Source: Gammaproteobacteria bacterium (GTDB taxonomy: Bacteria > Pseudomonadota > Gammaproteobacteria > DSM-16500). From it: a stretch of DNA of 7,310 nucleotides. Position numbers and translations under genes: made by a program. Within the stretch, counting starts at the first letter, position 1. The number at the start of each line of letters is the position of its first letter. Of this stretch, positions 1-5,722 are shown one piece after another. Below the pieces are notes generated by a model that had not been told where the DNA came from, ran no database searches, and was given only the letters and a program-made list of their open reading frames with translations. The DNA lies in assembly GCA_021323555.1 (NCBI GenBank), contig JAJONP010000125.1, positions 1 through 7,310 on the forward strand. Direction: 5' to 3'.

Positions 1-30
1 CAATCAATTAAAATAGAGTTGTCCAGATTA

Positions 31-44
31 ACAATAGCTATTGT
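31..44. promoter_or_regulatory. 14-bp perfect palindrome, possible operator
   Basis: The sequence ACAATAGCTATTGT is a perfect 7+7 palindrome without a spacer. It lies about 65 bp upstream of the first gene and just upstream of a candidate -35 box. A dimeric regulator could bind here, but short AT-rich palindromes also arise by chance, and no known operator consensus is recognised. Confidence 0.25.
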
Positions 45-46
45 AT

Positions 47-74
47 TTGCAGGGGTTAGGTTATAAACTATACA
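47..74 (+). promoter_or_regulatory. Candidate sigma-70 promoter for the split membrane-protein gene
   Basis: TTGCAG (47–52) and TATACA (69–74) are separated by 16 bp and resemble -35 and -10 boxes. Transcription would begin near position 81, giving a leader of about 30 nt before the ATG at 111. The leader has no strong Shine-Dalgarno sequence. The assignment rests on sequence resemblance only. Confidence 0.35.
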
Positions 75-110
75 AAATTTAAATTACTACGCAGTAAAAG
101 AATGTAACCC

Positions 111-584
111 ATGGCAATGTTGCACAGTATAGAGGAGGATTTAGATGATCCAATAAACGGCTGTTTTGATGATTGGCGTGATATGGGCATTCGGTACAAT
201 AGAGCCAGCGAGTTATTATGGGATATTTTACAACCTGTGCGCGGCCTTTTCTATATAGCGTTTTCTTTATTCTTATTTTTAGCCTCCGTAGTTATATTAC
301 TTATAATATCTATTAAATTTTTACTATCCTCTTGGCGGGAGGAGGTCCCCTTTGGGGGATTTGGTCTTGGGATATTGATTTTTATTCGTGGATTAGCGAT
401 ATGTGTTACGTCCCCTTTTAAAATTCTTTGTAAAAGCATTTTGGTCTTTTTTTCTGAAAATATTGAGAACCAGAAAGAAAGAGAAATAATAACAACCGCA
501 ACACGCTTACGGGCTGCGATGATAGCTAATAACAACCGCAACACGCTTACGGGCTGCGATGATAGCGGTGGAGAAAGATTGTGA
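111..584 (+). CDS. Hypothetical membrane protein, N-terminal part of a gene split by a 40-bp duplication
   Basis: No family is recognised. The 157-residue product has an acidic N-terminus (about residues 1–43), then two strongly hydrophobic stretches at about 45–72 and 81–101, suggesting a two-pass membrane hairpin, followed by a charged segment (about 116–139). Residues 1–139 appear authentic. The last 18 residues (from N140) come from reading the second copy of a perfect 40-bp tandem repeat in a shifted frame, ending at TGA 582–584. Without one repeat copy the frame runs directly into the open frame ending at 1215. ATG 111 is chosen; a second in-frame ATG at 117 is equally possible, as neither has a clear ribosome site. 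Two-pass hydrophobic hairpins on otherwise soluble proteins occur in secreted effectors of intracellular bacteria, but nothing here proves such a role. Confidence 0.6.
   Translation: MAMLHSIEEDLDDPINGCFDDWRDMGIRYNRASELLWDILQPVRGLFYIAFSLFLFLASVVILLIISIKFLLSSWREEVPFGGFGLGILIFIRGLAICVTSPFKILCKSILVFFSENIENQKEREIITTATRLRAAMIANNNRNTLTGCDDSGGERL
487..566 (+). repeat. Perfect 40-bp tandem duplication, frame-breaking
   Basis: Positions 487–526 and 527–566 are identical over all 40 bases, and identity ends exactly at both edges (486 A against 526 C; 527 T against 567 G). Because 40 is not a multiple of three, the second copy shifts the reading frame. Frame arithmetic shows that the frame from 111 and the frame ending at 1215 become one frame when one copy is removed. 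The absence of any mismatch suggests a recent duplication. Copy number 1 or 4 would restore the frame; 2 or 3 would not. Confidence 0.97.
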
Positions 585-1215
585 TTTTCAAGAACATTGT
601 AGGAGGCTTATTGAGGCTAAAATGGATAACATGATGGAAGAAATAATCGGAAGAAAATGTGATAAACAAGATACATCTCTCAATTCTTCTGACATTCGAT
701 CTCATTTCAAAGAATTTGATTCTCAAGTTGCCAGTTTGGAAAAGTTAATTCATCCAACGAACCGAGAAAGAGCTTTTTTTAATTATAATAAACTTTACAA
801 TAGCAAATTGTCTCGCGATCACAGATGTACTCGCATTTGTGAATATGGGAAAACGCACGAGGTGTCCGAAAAAATCAATTTATTATTGAATGAATTAATA
901 CCCCACACCGGTAGGGAGCCTGAGGAGGATAGATTTATGCACCTGGAAGAATGTGATTGGCGGCTTATGCACACTTATCTTGATGTGATCCTTCCACGTA
1001 GCAATGCTCGGCAGAAAACAATTGAAGAAATGTTGTTACAGGGGAATGGTAATGAAAAGGGTGCTAATTTTCCTCGAGAAATTTTCAATATTGTTGCAGA
1101 GTATGGTGATGGATATAGCGCAGGGGAAGAACAGATAAAACCTGTGCCTATGAAGATTTCTGGAAAGGCTACACCTCTTGTAGCAAAAGCTCAATCTAAT
1201 CTACGCTTGGTATAA
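559..1215 (+). CDS. Hypothetical protein, C-terminal part of the split gene
   Basis: This 218-residue frame begins at an ATG inside the second 40-bp repeat copy and overlaps the upstream frame by 26 bp. No Shine-Dalgarno sequence precedes the ATG, and an in-frame TAG at 523–525 in the first copy closes the frame upstream. The ATG is therefore more likely an internal Met (residue 137) of an ancestral 354-residue protein than a true start. The product is soluble, charged and without membrane segments. It has six cysteines and a tail rich in Lys, Pro and Ala. No domain is recognised. If expressed now, it would need reinitiation coupled to termination of the upstream frame at 582–584. It may be a remnant or one state of a reversible on/off switch. 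Confidence 0.55.
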   Translation: MIAVEKDCDFQEHCRRLIEAKMDNMMEEIIGRKCDKQDTSLNSSDIRSHFKEFDSQVASLEKLIHPTNRERAFFNYNKLYNSKLSRDHRCTRICEYGKTHEVSEKINLLLNELIPHTGREPEEDRFMHLEECDWRLMHTYLDVILPRSNARQKTIEEMLLQGNGNEKGANFPREIFNIVAEYGDGYSAGEEQIKPVPMKISGKATPLVAKAQSNLRLV

Positions 1216-1242
1216 TCGCGCTTAAAATTTTAATTTTAAATA

Positions 1243-1295
1243 TTAAATGCTTTTGGCTCATCAGGTCTTTGACCTGATGAGCCAAAAGCATTTAA
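1243..1295. repeat. Perfect 25-bp inverted repeat (hairpin), possible terminator
   Basis: Arms 1243–1267 and 1271–1295 are perfectly complementary around a TTT loop (1268–1270). The core of each arm is mixed in sequence and the base of the stem is A/T. It lies 27 bp after the stop at 1215, a sensible place for a terminator. However, the right arm is followed by AAAAAGG rather than a T-tract, and on the other strand the tail is only loosely T-rich. It may be a weak terminator or a dispersed palindromic repeat that stabilises transcript ends. Confidence 0.7.
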
Positions 1296-1387
1296 AAAAG
1301 GATAATTTCATACATCACAATCTTTTTTCCATGAAATATGATTTACTACTATGAAAATTTCCCTATTTTGGCCATCTCGTATATACT

Positions 1388-2566
1388 ATTGAACTAAGCG
1401 CTGAAAAAAATGTTCCTGCTATTCTTAAATCTGGGAAAAGCATTTTACTGCTTGGGCCTCGGCAAACAGGTAAGACTACGCTTATTAGCCATATGTTTGC
1501 GGATAAACGAGTGACATTAGCAGATCCTCGCTCTCGGGTGCGTTATGAAAAAGATCCTTATATTTTTAGTAATGAAATTGAGCAAATAGCAGAGGTTGTA
1601 AAAAATCATCCTCCTTTAATTATCGTTGATGAAATACAAAAAATTCCAAGTTTAATGGATGCCATCCAAGATTTAATTGATAGAAAAATAGCGCAGTTTA
1701 TTTTAACAGGTTCTTCAGCGAGAAAGCTGAGAAGACACCATGATTTGAATTTATTACCTGGACGAGTCATACCATTACGTTTAGATCCTTTTAGCCAAGT
1801 CGAATTGACGTCAGAATACCAGCAGTTAGATAGTTTATTGCTTGATGGGGCTTTACCTGAAATTATTTTAGAAAAAAATATCGCTCAGAGAGAGCAATTA
1901 TTAGATGCTTATGTGACGATTTATTTAGAAGAAGAAATTAGAGCAGAAGCCATCGTGCGTGATTTAGGACATTTTGCGCGCTTCTTAGAGCTTGCTGCAG
2001 CTGAATCAGGAAAAATCGTCAACTTCAGCAAATTATCGCAAGAAATAGGCGTTATGCACAGCACCATAGCGGGTTATTATCAAATACTGGAAGATTGCCT
2101 GGTGGTAGAACGTGTCGAACCTATTGTTAAAAGCAAAACACGGCGAAAATTATCTAAAACACAAAAATATTTATTTTATGACATGGGTGTAAGGCGTGTA
2201 GCAGCGCATGAAGGAAGGAAGTTGCCGCGAGAACAACTCGGTCATTTATTTGAGCAATATATAGGCCTTGAATTAGTGCGCATCACTCGATCGCTACCAC
2301 AACGCTTTTTCGTCAAATACTGGCGCGATCCTAGTGGGCCAGAAGTGGATTGGGTCATTGAGTCAAGCGCGGGTTATGTTCCTATAAAAGTGAAATGGAC
2401 TGATGTACCCACTCAAAAAGATACTAAGTATTTACAACTCTTTTTAGATGAGTATCCAGAATCAACGGCCAAAGGGTTTATTATTTGTAGAACACCGCAT
2501 CGTATGAAAATGAGTGAAAACATTTATGCATTGCCGTGGAATGAAGTTGCTGCTATTTTTGATTAA
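1388..2566 (+). CDS. AAA_14/DUF4143-type ATPase, 5' end unclear and probably disrupted
   Basis: This is a P-loop ATPase with a C-terminal DUF4143-like region. Numbered from ATT 1388, Walker A is GPRQTGKTT (about 23–31), Walker B is LIIVDE (77–82), a sensor-like FILTGSSARK follows, then a helical/winged-helix-like middle and a nuclease-like EVDWVI...PIKVKW end. The first in-frame ATG is at 1493, after Walker A, so it cannot be the start of a functional ATPase. The frame is open back to a TGA at 1352–1354 but contains no ATG, GTG or TTG before Walker A. Length from 1388 (392 residues) fits my recollection of the family. Either ATT 1388 is used, or a one-base frameshift near 1381–1390 has separated it from the ATG at 1351 (MKISLFWPSRIYY, then stop). 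The ExK Glu expected in this family is Lys334. The cellular role of the family is not well defined. No toxin or nuclease partner is adjacent. Confidence 0.75.
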   Translation: MELSAEKNVPAILKSGKSILLLGPRQTGKTTLISHMFADKRVTLADPRSRVRYEKDPYIFSNEIEQIAEVVKNHPPLIIVDEIQKIPSLMDAIQDLIDRKIAQFILTGSSARKLRRHHDLNLLPGRVIPLRLDPFSQVELTSEYQQLDSLLLDGALPEIILEKNIAQREQLLDAYVTIYLEEEIRAEAIVRDLGHFARFLELAAAESGKIVNFSKLSQEIGVMHSTIAGYYQILEDCLVVERVEPIVKSKTRRKLSKTQKYLFYDMGVRRVAAHEGRKLPREQLGHLFEQYIGLELVRITRSLPQRFFVKYWRDPSGPEVDWVIESSAGYVPIKVKWTDVPTQKDTKYLQLFLDEYPESTAKGFIICRTPHRMKMSENIYALPWNEVAAIFD

Positions 2567-2592
2567 TCTTTAGAACCTAGGGAAAACGCATT

Positions 2593-3216
2593 ATGAGCCA
2601 ATCTACTGGATTTTTTATTACCCTAGAAGGCAGCGAAGGCACGGGGAAATCGACTGCTTTGAAATTTATTCAGGATTATCTCATTCAAGCAAAAAAAGAA
2701 TATATTGTCACGCGTGAGCCGGGCGGAACGCCTATTGCTGAGCAGATTCGCCAGGTATTATTAGCCCCTGGTATGGATGAAGCCATGGTGCCTGAAACGG
2801 AGCTGCTTTTGATGTTTGCAGGCCGTGTTCAACATATTCAGCATGTGATTTTGCCTGCGTTAAAAGACAGAAAGTGGGTAATCTGTGATCGATTCGTTGA
2901 TGCCAGCTTTGCTTATCAGGGAAGCGGGCGTGGCATTGATGAATCGCGAATTGCGTGGCTTGAAAATTGGTTAGTGCCAATACGCCCTGATTTAACTTTA
3001 CTATTTGATGTTCCTGTATCAATAGGATTAGAGCGTGCGAAGCATCGAGGTACTCATGATAGAATCGAGCAAGAGAAAATAGATTTTTTTGAAAGAGTGC
3101 GCGTAGGTTATTTAAATCGCATGAAACAGGATACAAATCGTTTTCGTTTAATTGATGCGACTCAATCACTGGAGCAGGTGCAAATAGCCATCAAAAAAAT
3201 ATTGGATGAAATATAA
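2593..3216 (+). CDS. tmk: Thymidylate kinase
   Basis: This cytoplasmic enzyme phosphorylates dTMP to dTDP with ATP, an essential step of dTTP synthesis. The 207-residue product has all family marks: P-loop GSEGTGKST (13–21), the dTMP-site REPGG (41–45), FAGRVQH (75–81), the DR motif in CDRF (98–101) with AYQGSGRG (107–114), and a LID segment around RAKHRGTHDRIEQE (148–161) with basic residues, as in the E. coli-type enzyme. The length matches the usual 205–215. AGGGA at 2579–2583, 9 nt before the ATG, supports the start. It begins 26 bp after the ATPase gene, so cotranscription is possible. Downstream it is separated from holB by a toxin-antitoxin pair. Confidence 0.97.
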   Translation: MSQSTGFFITLEGSEGTGKSTALKFIQDYLIQAKKEYIVTREPGGTPIAEQIRQVLLAPGMDEAMVPETELLLMFAGRVQHIQHVILPALKDRKWVICDRFVDASFAYQGSGRGIDESRIAWLENWLVPIRPDLTLLFDVPVSIGLERAKHRGTHDRIEQEKIDFFERVRVGYLNRMKQDTNRFRLIDATQSLEQVQIAIKKILDEI

Positions 3217-3223
3217 TTACAAC

Positions 3224-3254
3224 TTGACTCTATACCCTTGTAGGGTAGTATACA
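3224..3254 (+). promoter_or_regulatory. Promoter and operator-like inverted repeat of the higB2–higA2 module
   Basis: TTGACT (3224–3229) is a near-consensus -35 box, and TATACA (3249–3254) or the overlapping AGTATA (3247–3252) serves as -10, spaced 19 or 17 bp. Between them lies an inverted repeat, TACCCT–TGT–AGGGTA (3233–3238 and 3242–3247), extended outward by TA/TA with one bulged G. A palindrome in the promoter spacer is where an antitoxin with a helix-turn-helix would bind to repress its own operon. The binding itself is inferred. Confidence 0.65.
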
Positions 3255-3265
3255 GATAGAAGCCC

Positions 3266-3577
3266 ATGATATTTATCGAAACACTTTTATTCACGAAACA
3301 ATTGCCAGACTATCTGGAGGATGAAGATTATAGGGAACTTCAAGAATTCCTTATTGAGCAACCTGATGCGGGTGATTTGATACAAGGAACAGGTGGGTTA
3401 CGCAAATTGCGTTGGACTTTGGACAATAAAGGAAAGCGTAGCGGCATAAGAATTATTTATTATTGGCAAGTTTCAAAGAACCAAATTTATTTTTTTACCC
3501 TTTACGCAAAAAATGAAATGTCTAATTTGTCAGCTAAAGAAAAGAAAGCGTTAAAATTAATGCTGGAGGATTGGTAA
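3266..3577 (+). CDS. higB2: HigB2-type toxin, RelE/ParE superfamily mRNA interferase
   Basis: The 103-residue product closely resembles the HigB-2 toxin of Vibrio cholerae as I recall it. Shared features include an N-terminal FIET segment, IQGTGGLRKLRW (39–50), GKRSGIRIIYYW (56–67) and YAKNEMSNLS (80–89). Toxins of this family cut mRNA in the ribosomal A site and stop translation unless bound by their antitoxin. The size and toxin-first order are typical of hig modules. The gene starts 49 bp after tmk, behind its own promoter and operator-like repeat, and the partner antitoxin follows 2 bp after its stop. The frame is intact and the conserved motifs are present, so it is probably functional. 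The ribosome site (AGATAGAAG region) is weak, which fits low toxin synthesis. Confidence 0.9.
   Translation: MIFIETLLFTKQLPDYLEDEDYRELQEFLIEQPDAGDLIQGTGGLRKLRWTLDNKGKRSGIRIIYYWQVSKNQIYFFTLYAKNEMSNLSAKEKKALKLMLEDW
3565..3569 (+). promoter_or_regulatory. Ribosome binding site that fixes the higA2 start
   Basis: GGAGG lies inside the end of higB2, 10 nt before ATG 3580. A TTG at 3571 is in frame, but it would sit almost on top of this site, so ATG 3580 is the better start. The site is stronger than that of the toxin, consistent with excess antitoxin. Confidence 0.75.
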
Positions 3578-3579
3578 TT

Positions 3580-3903
3580 ATGGCTGCTGTAAAAAAACGT
3601 AGTCTATTTGAAGAGATAAAACAAGGCATTCTTGAGGTGAAAGCCCACAAGAAAGGGAAGATTACACTCCGTACGTATCAATTTTCTAAAAAGCCCCGCC
3701 CAAAAGTAAGCCCAGAATTAATCCTTAATATACGCCAAAAGCTGCATATGTCACGGGCTGTATTTGCGCTTAAGCTGCGGGTTTCTTTGCGTACCTTGGA
3801 AAAATGGGAACAGGGGGAAACAGAACCTAATGACCAGGCAGCCGCGTTGATTTTAATGGTTAGAAAATTTCCTGACACCTTAAAGCGGTTGGAGAGTCTT
3901 TAA
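3580..3903 (+). CDS. higA2: HigA2-type antitoxin, XRE-family helix-turn-helix
   Basis: The 107-residue protein has a charged N-terminal arm (RSLFEEIKQGILEVKAH, 7–23) followed by a helix-turn-helix domain at about 44–97, with the signature MSRAVFA...SLRTLEKWEQGETEPN (57–84). This arrangement and several motifs match the V. cholerae HigA-2 antitoxin, whose N-terminal arm neutralises the toxin and whose helix-turn-helix binds the operator. It is expected to repress the promoter at 3224–3254, alone or with HigB2. ATG 3580 is chosen over TTG 3571 because of the GGAGG spacing. The 2-bp gap to higB2 indicates one transcript. The next gene, holB, starts 33 bp later, so the module's transcription may run on into holB. 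Confidence 0.92.
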   Translation: MAAVKKRSLFEEIKQGILEVKAHKKGKITLRTYQFSKKPRPKVSPELILNIRQKLHMSRAVFALKLRVSLRTLEKWEQGETEPNDQAAALILMVRKFPDTLKRLESL

Positions 3904-3917
3904 CTTCTAGCTATATA
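3889..3917 (+). promoter_or_regulatory. Candidate promoter for holB–tatD–lolCD
   Basis: TTGGAG (3889–3894) and TATATA (3912–3917) are 17 bp apart, overlapping the end of higA2. Transcription would start about 13 nt before the holB ATG. It could give holB an expression route independent of tmk and of the toxin-antitoxin promoter. This rests on sequence resemblance only. Confidence 0.3.
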
Positions 3918-3936
3918 AAAATATCGGATAGATTAA

Positions 3937-4932
3937 ATGAATAGCGTTACGAAAATACTCCCTTGGCACGCGACTCAATGGCATTGGCTGTGGGAGGCAA
4001 AACGGCAGAACCGTTTTCCATCAGCGTTGTTATTCTTAGGGGCTGTAGGCCTTGGTAAAATGCAATTCGCATACTCATTAAGTGAGGTAGTGTTATGTGA
4101 AAAATTCAGCACGCAAAATACAGCCTGTGGTGAATGTCATTCATGTTATCTGATGCGCGCGAAGTCGCACCCTGATTTTATATTAGTTGAGCCTGATCCA
4201 GCAGGGCATATTATTAAGATTGATCAAATTCGCAGTGTAATTCATTCATCCAATGAAACGACTCAACAAGGCGGTTATAGAGTTATTATTATTAATCCAG
4301 CCGCCGCGATGAATCAATATGCCGCGAATGCATTGTTGAAAACACTTGAAGAAGCTGTACCTCGTACCTTATTTATTTTAATCAGTGATCAAAGTCTAAG
4401 ATTGCCTGCGACTATCATGAGTCGTTGCCAGAAAATAATTTTTCAAAAACCTACGCGTCAAATTGCATTAGATTGGTTAGAAGAAAAATCAATAGCTAAT
4501 AGTGAATTATTATTAAATTTAAGCGATGGTGCACCTTTGCTCGTTCCTTTATTACTTGAAAAAGATGTGCTGACTATGAGAAAAATACTTTGCCAAGGAT
4601 TATTTGAATTATCGCAAGGTTTTGCTGATCCATTGCTATTGGCAGCCCAATGCCAAGATTATGATATTTTATGGGTATTCAAGTTATTGTTTTTTTGGTT
4701 ACAAGATTTATTAAGATTACAAGTAACACAACGATCCGTAGAATTAATTAACTTTGATTATCAATCTGTTTTTTTAACAATGACAAAAAATATATCTAAA
4801 AAAAATCTAATGGATTATTTGGAGTATATCCAATATTTATATGGAAAATTATTAAATATGCAAAACTTAAATAAGCGATTGTTATTAGAAGATTTATTTA
4901 TTCGGTGGAGAAATTATCATGTTTCTGGTTGA
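3937..4932 (+). CDS. holB: DNA polymerase III subunit delta'
   Basis: Delta' is the stator of the clamp-loader complex that places the beta sliding clamp on DNA at replication forks. The 331-residue length matches the E. coli protein (334). Visible features are a P-loop-like GAVGLGK (35–41), a four-cysteine zinc module with C54, C64, C67 and C70 (CGECHSC), the highly conserved NALLKTLEE (131–139) and SRC (162–164). The Walker B position reads RVIIINPAA without the acidic pair, normal for delta', which is not an active ATPase. The C-terminal third (about 200–331) is helical and poorly conserved, as is usual. The ribosome site is weak (GGA at 3926–3928). The gene overlaps tatD by 14 bp. Confidence 0.95.
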   Translation: MNSVTKILPWHATQWHWLWEAKRQNRFPSALLFLGAVGLGKMQFAYSLSEVVLCEKFSTQNTACGECHSCYLMRAKSHPDFILVEPDPAGHIIKIDQIRSVIHSSNETTQQGGYRVIIINPAAAMNQYAANALLKTLEEAVPRTLFILISDQSLRLPATIMSRCQKIIFQKPTRQIALDWLEEKSIANSELLLNLSDGAPLLVPLLLEKDVLTMRKILCQGLFELSQGFADPLLLAAQCQDYDILWVFKLLFFWLQDLLRLQVTQRSVELINFDYQSVFLTMTKNISKKNLMDYLEYIQYLYGKLLNMQNLNKRLLLEDLFIRWRNYHVSG

Positions 4933-5722
4933 TTCACATTGCCATCTTGATCAATTGGATTCATTGTCCAATGCGTTAGATAATGCGAAGAAAAATAATA
5001 TAGGTCATCTATTATGCGTGTGTATTACGCTAAAAGATTTTCCGAGTATGTTAACTCTTGCAGAACCTCATCCACACGTGAGTGTATCAATTGGATTGCA
5101 TCCGAATGAAGAAGTCGGGGAGGGGATGGAGCCCAGTGCTGAAGAACTTGTTAAGTTAGTGTTATCTGAAAAACCTGAACGAGCAGAGAAAATAGTCGCG
5201 ATTGGTGAAACAGGCTTAGATTATTATCGTAGCGCAGGTGATGTAGAGTGGCAGCGAGAACGGTTTCGTCAGCATATGAGAGCTGCAAAAATGCTGAATA
5301 AGCCACTGATTGTTCATACTCGCGCAGCGCGTGAAGATACATTGGCACTTTTAAAAGAAGAAGATGCCGCAACAGTAGGGGGAGTGTTACACTGTTTTAC
5401 AGAAGATTGGGCTATGGCTAAAGCTGCGCTGGATTTAGGTTTTTATATTTCATTTTCAGGTATTATCACATTTAAAAATGCAAAAGAACTACAAACCATT
5501 GCACAGAAAGTACCTTTGGAGCGTATGCTGATTGAAACAGATTCGCCTTACCTGGCGCCTGAGCCTTATCGTGGTAAATCAAATGAGCCTGCTTATGTGC
5601 GTTATATTGCTGACTATATTGCGCAATTACGCGGCATTGATGTAGCCAAATTGGCTGACCAAACAACAGCAAATTTTTTTCGTTTATTTAAGGAAGCGAG
5701 GCAGGTATGTTCAGGCCAATAG
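4919..5722 (+). CDS. tatD: TatD/YcfH-family metal-dependent hydrolase (DNase)
   Basis: This TIM-barrel enzyme of the TatD family removes nucleotides from DNA 3' ends in characterised members; this copy may be closer to YcfH. All expected metal ligands are present: H7 and H9 in DSHCHLD, E97 in IGETGLDYY, H133 in LIVHTRAA, H158 in LHCF and D208 in ETDSPYLAP. The length of 267 residues is normal. GGAG at 4907–4910 supports ATG 4919, which overlaps the end of holB by 14 bp. The 3' end overlaps lolC by 16 bp. holB followed by tatD is a common gammaproteobacterial order. The PilZ-domain gene often found between them in other lineages is absent. Confidence 0.95.
   Translation: MFLVDSHCHLDQLDSLSNALDNAKKNNIGHLLCVCITLKDFPSMLTLAEPHPHVSVSIGLHPNEEVGEGMEPSAEELVKLVLSEKPERAEKIVAIGETGLDYYRSAGDVEWQRERFRQHMRAAKMLNKPLIVHTRAAREDTLALLKEEDAATVGGVLHCFTEDWAMAKAALDLGFYISFSGIITFKNAKELQTIAQKVPLERMLIETDSPYLAPEPYRGKSNEPAYVRYIADYIAQLRGIDVAKLADQTTANFFRLFKEARQVCSGQ

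Noticed and set aside
346..358. Small hairpin CCCC-TTT-GGGG inside the first gene
   Set aside because: The stem is short, lies within coding sequence and has no T-tract; probably fortuitous.
251..544. Minus-strand open frame of 97 codons
   Set aside because: It lies opposite the membrane-protein frame, with low-complexity content and no ribosome site or recognisable motif.
487..566. The 40-bp repeat as a CRISPR array
   Set aside because: There are only two copies, with no spacer between them, and they lie within coding sequence.
1243..1295. The long palindrome as the terminal repeats of an insertion sequence
   Set aside because: The arms are only 3 nt apart and no transposase or flanking target duplication is visible.
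2732..3169. Minus-strand open frame of 145 codons
   Set aside because: It is fully antisense to tmk, whose motifs are all intact, and encodes nothing recognisable.
3571..3579. TTG 3571 as the higA2 start
   Set aside because: It is one base from GGAGG, too close for initiation; ATG 3580 has a normal 10-nt spacing.
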